This document shows, in pieces, positions 60,302 to 64,000 of a stretch of DNA of 64,000 nt. The notes beneath the pieces are model-generated. The model saw only the letters and a program-made list of their open reading frames with translations. It was not told the origin of the DNA and searched no databases. This DNA comes from Flavobacteriales bacterium (GTDB taxonomy: Bacteria > Bacteroidota > Bacteroidia > UBA10329): the NCBI GenBank assembly GCA_021739695.1, contig JAIPBM010000008.1, positions 101,013-165,012 on the forward strand, in the 5' to 3' direction. A program made the translations under genes and the position numbers. How positions within the stretch are numbered: the first letter of the stretch is position 1; each line of letters opens with the position of its first letter.

Positions 60302-60790
60302 TTATTTCTTGATGACCCGTTGGACCTTCGTCTTGTCTCCAATATGAAGTCGAACGATGTACATTCCAGCATCAAATCCCGAAAAGTCTATTGACTGAGA
60401 GCTAATGTTGGGCTCAAATGTGCCTTGCTTAGACAATCGTCCGAGCGGATCGAATACTTCGAACGGAATCGCTTGTCTTACAGTGAATTCGAAATCGAAT
60501 ACAAGCAGATCTTCTACAGGATTTGGCTTGACAACGAATTCATCTCCACCACCATCTTCTGTGGGAAGCCCATCATCTCCTTTACTTCCGTCTCCGGTTC
60601 TTAGAAGTGGCGCTTGTTGCTGACTATTTAATGATTGTAGCGATTGGAACTTGGCACTCATGGCATTCTGACCATAGATATTGCCTTTGTCTATAAGTAT
60701 CCAAACCATTACTAATATAACGATGGCGGATACCCTGACCAGTCTATGAACCAATTTTCCGTCTTTGGACTCTTTGTAAATGTTGTTCAT
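60302..60790 (-). CDS. Small T9SS type A cargo protein
   Basis: The 162-residue protein has an N-terminal helix that is an uncleaved anchor or late signal peptide (VSAIVILVMVWILIDKGNIYG). It has a Gly/Asp-rich linker (DGSKGDDGLPTEDGGGDEF), and then a near-complete type A sorting domain (VVKPNPVEDLLVFDFE to GMYIVRLHIGDKTKVQRVIKK). There is almost no cargo domain, which is unusual. No catalytic motif is seen. Confidence 0.8.
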   Translation of the reverse strand: MNNIYKESKDGKLVHRLVRVSAIVILVMVWILIDKGNIYGQNAMSAKFQSLQSLNSQQQAPLLRTGDGSKGDDGLPTEDGGGDEFVVKPNPVEDLLVFDFEFTVRQAIPFEVFDPLGRLSKQGTFEPNISSQSIDFSGFDAGMYIVRLHIGDKTKVQRVIKK

Positions 60791-61261
60791 GATTTCTTGT
60801 TTTAAACGGTTTAACTAATGGTACTGCTCAATCTCTAGGCTAAAGTTAGGTAGGGTGTTCCGGATCGGCAAACCACGTGATAGGCCATTCTATACATCTC
60901 AAAACACCGATATTTCCAACTAAAAAATCATATCTATTTGATTAACAATCATTTAAAACCATTTTAAAGAAGCCTTGAGATTACATTTCCAAGGCTTTTC
61001 AACAAATCATCCAATTATTACACATCAAAGCTCCAAACTGGCAATCGACATTTGATTAATTACATGTCTAAGCAATGGTTTTGATGCATTACCTTAAAAG
61101 TAACGAAATGAACCCGTAGATGAAAACACTTTTACATACTGTATTCAGTTCAATCAAAGCAACGAAGGCAAGGAGGTCGGATAACGGCTTGGATGGGACT
61201 TTCGATAATTTATTACTTCTCTAAGCGATTTATTGGATACAAAACCGTTAATTTAAATTAC
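60791..61261. other. Long intergenic region with hairpin and a duplicated start sequence
   Basis: This 471-bp gap has no convincing gene. At 60970-60997 AAGCCTTG pairs with CAAGGCTT around 12 nt and a short TTTT follows; no plus-strand gene lies just before it. The 14-bp sequence ATTACATGTCTAAG at 61059-61072 is repeated exactly at 61257-61270, where it forms the start of the next gene; the first copy opens only a 6-codon frame. Confidence 0.6.
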
Positions 61262-62815
61262 ATGTCTAAGACCTCTTCAGATAAAGTATTTCAGCTGATC
61301 AAGTCGCTGAGCAAGGCCGAGAAACGGTACTTCAAGGTCTACACGTCCAAACAGGCGGGAGACAAGAACAATCATCAGGTTTTGTTCGATGCCGTGGACA
61401 AACAGGACGATTATGACGAGGCCTTGATGAAGAAAAATCTCAAAAATCCTGCGCTGGTCAAGGCACTTCCCATTGCCAAAACACGGCTATATGACGTGAT
61501 TCTGAGAGCCCTCGATTCTTACCACTCTAACAGTTCCATTGACGCTCAACTCAAACGCTCGCTTCACTGCGCAGAGATACTTTACAAGAAGGGTCTTTAC
61601 GAACAAAGCCAAAAGCTTTTGGACGGTGCAAAAAAATTAGCCTATACCTACGACAAACACACTTCTCTGCTCGAAATTTTCATGTGGGAGAAACTGTTGA
61701 TCGAAAAAGACAACTACGAAAACATCGGAGACCAGGAGTTGGAAGCCATGATGCACGAAAACACGCGCATCACCAAGATGATTGAGGTATATAATGACTT
61801 CTGGGGCATCAAGAGCCGACTGTTCAATATCCTGAACAAGCGCGGAAAGGCCAGAACAGAGGAAGGTCTGACCAAGTTGAAGTCAATCATTGATGATACA
61901 CTCCTTAACCGGGATGCAGAGCACATCTTCCATCAATCGGAATACCTCTACAATCATATATACAGCGCCTACTATTTTGGGGTGGGCGATTACGCCAACT
62001 CATTCAAGTATCTGAAGGCGAATGTAGATCACATTGAGGCCAATCTTGAGAAATTCCAAGAGGAGCCGAACATCTATTTCTCCATTCTGACCAATATCGT
62101 GTATGTGGCCAGTCAGATGAAGGATTTCAAAGCGGTATTCTTCTATCTGAAGAAGCTGCGGGAGTTGCCTGAGACCATGGAGATCAAGAACAACGAAGAT
62201 CTGGAGATCAAGCTTTTCTCCAGTGCCAACAGTATTGAGCTTACCATCTATTTCCTCACCGGTGAGTTTGAAAAAGGACTAGAGATCATCCCACAGATTG
62301 AAACTGGGCTGATGCTCTACGAGAACCAACTGAACAGCGTACGGAAAGCCTTCTTCTATTTCAACATTGCCATAATCTACTTTGGAGCTAAGAAGTACAA
62401 CGATGCGCTGAAATGGACCAACCGCCTGCTGAACGACATCGACATCTCGAAGAGTTTGGACATCTACTGCTTCGGTCAATTACTGAACCTACTCATACAC
62501 ATTGAACTGAACAACAAGAACCTCCTCCCCTATGCGCTCCGTTCTACGCAGCGTTATTTGAGTACACGTAACCGCTACTTCAAGTTTGAGACCTCGTTCT
62601 TAGATCTTATTGGCAAGTTGCTGAAATCGCCCGATCAGATATCTGAAAATGAGCAATATGAAGTGTTCTTAGAGAAGATGCGTGAATTGAAGGACGACCA
62701 ACTCGAAAGCAGTGCTTTCGAATATTTTGATTTCATCTCTTGGGCAGAAGCCAAAACTTCTGGACGGGAATTCGGTGTGGTGGTGAGGGAAAAGGCTACG
62801 ATGCCGCAGGTGTAA
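61262..62815 (+). CDS. Large all-helical hypothetical protein (paralogue of the 34.4-kb gene)
   Basis: From ATG at 61262 (chosen over a TTG 69 bp upstream that lacks support) the protein has 517 residues, soluble and almost entirely helical, with TPR-like repeats (ILYKKGLYEQSQKLLDGAKKLA, YFNIAIIYFGAKKYNDALKWTNR, each in parts). The N-terminal KVFQLIKSLSKAEKRYFK block matches the equivalent part of the 485-residue protein at 34.4 kb. Function is unknown. It ends exactly where the convergent MerR gene's stop begins. Confidence 0.8.
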   Translation: MSKTSSDKVFQLIKSLSKAEKRYFKVYTSKQAGDKNNHQVLFDAVDKQDDYDEALMKKNLKNPALVKALPIAKTRLYDVILRALDSYHSNSSIDAQLKRSLHCAEILYKKGLYEQSQKLLDGAKKLAYTYDKHTSLLEIFMWEKLLIEKDNYENIGDQELEAMMHENTRITKMIEVYNDFWGIKSRLFNILNKRGKARTEEGLTKLKSIIDDTLLNRDAEHIFHQSEYLYNHIYSAYYFGVGDYANSFKYLKANVDHIEANLEKFQEEPNIYFSILTNIVYVASQMKDFKAVFFYLKKLRELPETMEIKNNEDLEIKLFSSANSIELTIYFLTGEFEKGLEIIPQIETGLMLYENQLNSVRKAFFYFNIAIIYFGAKKYNDALKWTNRLLNDIDISKSLDIYCFGQLLNLLIHIELNNKNLLPYALRSTQRYLSTRNRYFKFETSFLDLIGKLLKSPDQISENEQYEVFLEKMRELKDDQLESSAFEYFDFISWAEAKTSGREFGVVVREKATMPQV

Positions 62816-63151
62816 TCAAAGATTATCCCGCAACTCCACCAGAAACCCGCGTATCTCCTTCAAGCGTTCCACGATTTCTTCGTTGGGAGTGGAGTCGGAC
62901 TTATTCTCGCGCAGTTTCTTCTTGGCGCCATCAAGGGTAAAACCGCGCTCCTTGACCAAGTGAAAGATGATCTTCAGATTATCAACATCCTTTTGGGTGA
63001 ACAATCGATTGCCTTTGGCATTCTTCTTCGGTTTCAGAATATCAAATTCCTTCTCCCAAAAACGAACCAACGATGCATTTACATCGAACATTTTCGCTAC
63101 TTCTCCGATAGAGTAATACAGCTTGGTTATTGGTTTTTCCTTGTAAGCCAT
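62816..63151 (-). CDS. MerR-family transcriptional regulator
   Basis: From ATG at 63151 the protein has 111 residues. Its HTH domain (LYYSIGEVAKMFDVNASLVRFWEKEF) and wing (KKNAKGNRLFTQKDV) fit the MerR family, followed by a helical tail (GFTLDGAKKKLRENK). There is no C-terminal cysteine effector site, so it is not an obvious metal sensor. It probably bends promoter DNA as a dimer. It starts 4 bp after the stop of the M23 peptidase gene, so the two are likely co-transcribed. Confidence 0.9.
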   Translation of the reverse strand: MAYKEKPITKLYYSIGEVAKMFDVNASLVRFWEKEFDILKPKKNAKGNRLFTQKDVDNLKIIFHLVKERGFTLDGAKKKLRENKSDSTPNEEIVERLKEIRGFLVELRDNL

Positions 63152-63155
63152 AACA

Positions 63156-64000
63156 TCAATCAAAAGATTGGTTGGACTGAGACGAAAGCTCAAGTACCTT
63201 TTCGTATTCCTCTGGAGAAAGATCATTGAAGAAGAAATTCATTGGATTGATCTTCTCTCCATTTTTAATCACTTCGTAATGACAATGCGGAGCAGTACTT
63301 GTTCCCGTGCTTCCAACGTAGCCGATCACATCGCCACGTTTTACTTTATCTCCTTTTTTCACCTTGAACTTGCTCATGTGAGCATACAACGTTTCATAGC
63401 CGAATCCATGGTCAATAACCACATGGTTTCCGTAGCCGCGACCTTTGACGATCACGTCTTCAACCACGCCATCACCAGTTGCATAGATTTCAGTTCCACG
63501 AGGTGCCGTAAAATCAATTCCCGTATGAAAATGACGCACTTTGTATATCGGATGGATTCGAAAATTGAATCCAGACGCTACTCGGGTCAGTTTATCATTT
63601 GAAATAGGTTGAATGGCCGGAATGCTCGCCAACATGGCTTCTTTATTCTTTGCCAACGCAATTACCTCATCAAACGACCGTGATTGAACCACCAACTTTT
63701 TGGTCAATTCATCCAAACGTTTTGTTGTTCCGATCACAATTTCAGAATTGGTCAATTGCTCCAAGTCTCTATATCGGTTTACTCCACCAAAGCCAGCATC
63801 TCGAACGGAATTCGGAATTGGTTCTGCCTCAAAGATCACACGATAAATATCATCGTCTTTTTCCTGCAATTCAGCCAACACTTGATCAACCCGAGCCATT
63901 CGGTTTCCGAGCAGTTTATATTGCAATTCCAGCTGCGCGATCTCGCGTTTCAGCTGCTTCTCCTTCGGGCTGTCAAAAAAGGTGGTAAACAGAACAATCA
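63156..64000 (-). CDS. M23 family metallopeptidase (partial, right edge)
   Basis: The frame remains open to the last base of the window, giving at least 280 residues. The visible N-terminal part is a membrane-adjacent helix (LFTTFF) and coiled coil (DSPKEKQLKREIAQLELQY), followed by a zinc endopeptidase domain with FHTGIDF (His and Asp ligands) and PHCHYEV (HxH). It should cut peptidoglycan cross-links in the periplasm or recruit amidases. It precedes the MerR gene by 4 bp. Confidence 0.92.
   Translation of the reverse strand, partial: IVLFTTFFDSPKEKQLKREIAQLELQYKLLGNRMARVDQVLAELQEKDDDIYRVIFEAEPIPNSVRDAGFGGVNRYRDLEQLTNSEIVIGTTKRLDELTKKLVVQSRSFDEVIALAKNKEAMLASIPAIQPISNDKLTRVASGFNFRIHPIYKVRHFHTGIDFTAPRGTEIYATGDGVVEDVIVKGRGYGNHVVIDHGFGYETLYAHMSKFKVKKGDKVKRGDVIGYVGSTGTSTAPHCHYEVIKNGEKINPMNFFFNDLSPEEYEKVLELSSQSNQSFD

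Noticed and set aside
1-64000. Prophage, transposon, defence island or biosynthetic cluster
   Set aside because: No integrase, transposase, phage structural, nuclease-toxin or megasynthase gene was found; the DUF4143 ATPase is the only accessory-type gene.

Overview
This window looks like a chromosomal segment of a free-living Bacteroidota bacterium, most likely order Flavobacteriales (Cryomorphaceae- or Crocinitomicaceae-like). The evidence is type IX secretion C-terminal sorting domains, a TonB receptor with a carboxypeptidase-like N-terminal domain, PorV/PorQ and TamL-like envelope proteins, promoters of the TTTG-N19/20-TAnnTTTG type, few recognisable Shine-Dalgarno sequences, and dispersed intergenic repeats typical of the phylum. 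No prophage, insertion sequence, CRISPR array, rRNA or complete tRNA gene was found. Both ends cut through genes: a secreted hydrolase on the left and an M23 peptidase on the right.

Layout. 0-9.5 kb: metabolic and envelope genes (secreted hydrolase, L-2-hydroxyglutarate oxidase, DUF819 transporter, GT61 glycosyltransferase, hemE, fatty-acid desaturase, sterol-desaturase-type hydroxylase). 8.5-10.6 kb: a peroxide-response unit of oxyR divergent from a VOC protein and dps, with a near-perfect OxyR operator between them. 10.7-16.3 kb: a potassium module (short KdpD-like kinase, KdpE-like regulator, two tiny membrane proteins, TrkH, TrkA/KtrA, outer-membrane porin). 16.3-17.1 kb: an Xre regulator with a small companion. 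17.4-23.7 kb: an ECF sigma/anti-sigma cluster with YceI, a P460-like haem lipoprotein, thioredoxin, two AhpC/TSA proteins and a SpoIIE phosphatase, facing a methionine-rich membrane protein. 23.8-26.8 kb: bestrophin, mtgA and an AAA/DUF4143 ATPase with a tandem palindromic array upstream. 27-44 kb: housekeeping (two aconitases, ABC permease, rpsF-rpsR-rplI, saccharopine-type dehydrogenase, rpe, pnp, rpsO, accD, class I aldolase). 44-58 kb: envelope and DNA/RNA maintenance (TamL-like protein, TrmH, ruvC, HIT, greA) followed by a PorV-like protein, a 1351-residue secreted protein and a TonB receptor. 58-64 kb: small envelope proteins, a Rieske-like lipoprotein, hldD, a T9SS cargo, a large helical protein, a MerR regulator and an M23 peptidase.

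How genes work together. The strongest regulatory inference is an ECF regulon: the YceI-led redox genes and the divergent methionine-rich membrane gene share a 26-nt bipartite upstream motif (GTAAGGAAC, ten variable bases, TCCGACC). The copy before the membrane gene is enclosed by a perfect 9-bp inverted repeat. The OxyR site joins oxyR to dps. The potassium module appears to replace the usual Kdp pump with TrkH/TrkA under a KdpDE-like pair, and a TTTATA-N5-TTTATA repeat lies directly before the transporter genes. Three related terminator-like hairpins at 10.55, 17.38 and 23.72 kb bound the potassium and redox blocks, which suggests this stretch was assembled in modules.

The most unusual non-coding structures are four exact 33-bp tandem units upstream of the DUF4143 ATPase, a degenerate 42-bp periodic repeat at 17.2-17.4 kb, and two copies of one dispersed structured repeat at 37.1 and 44.1 kb. 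All calls come from reading sequence alone; no database search was run.
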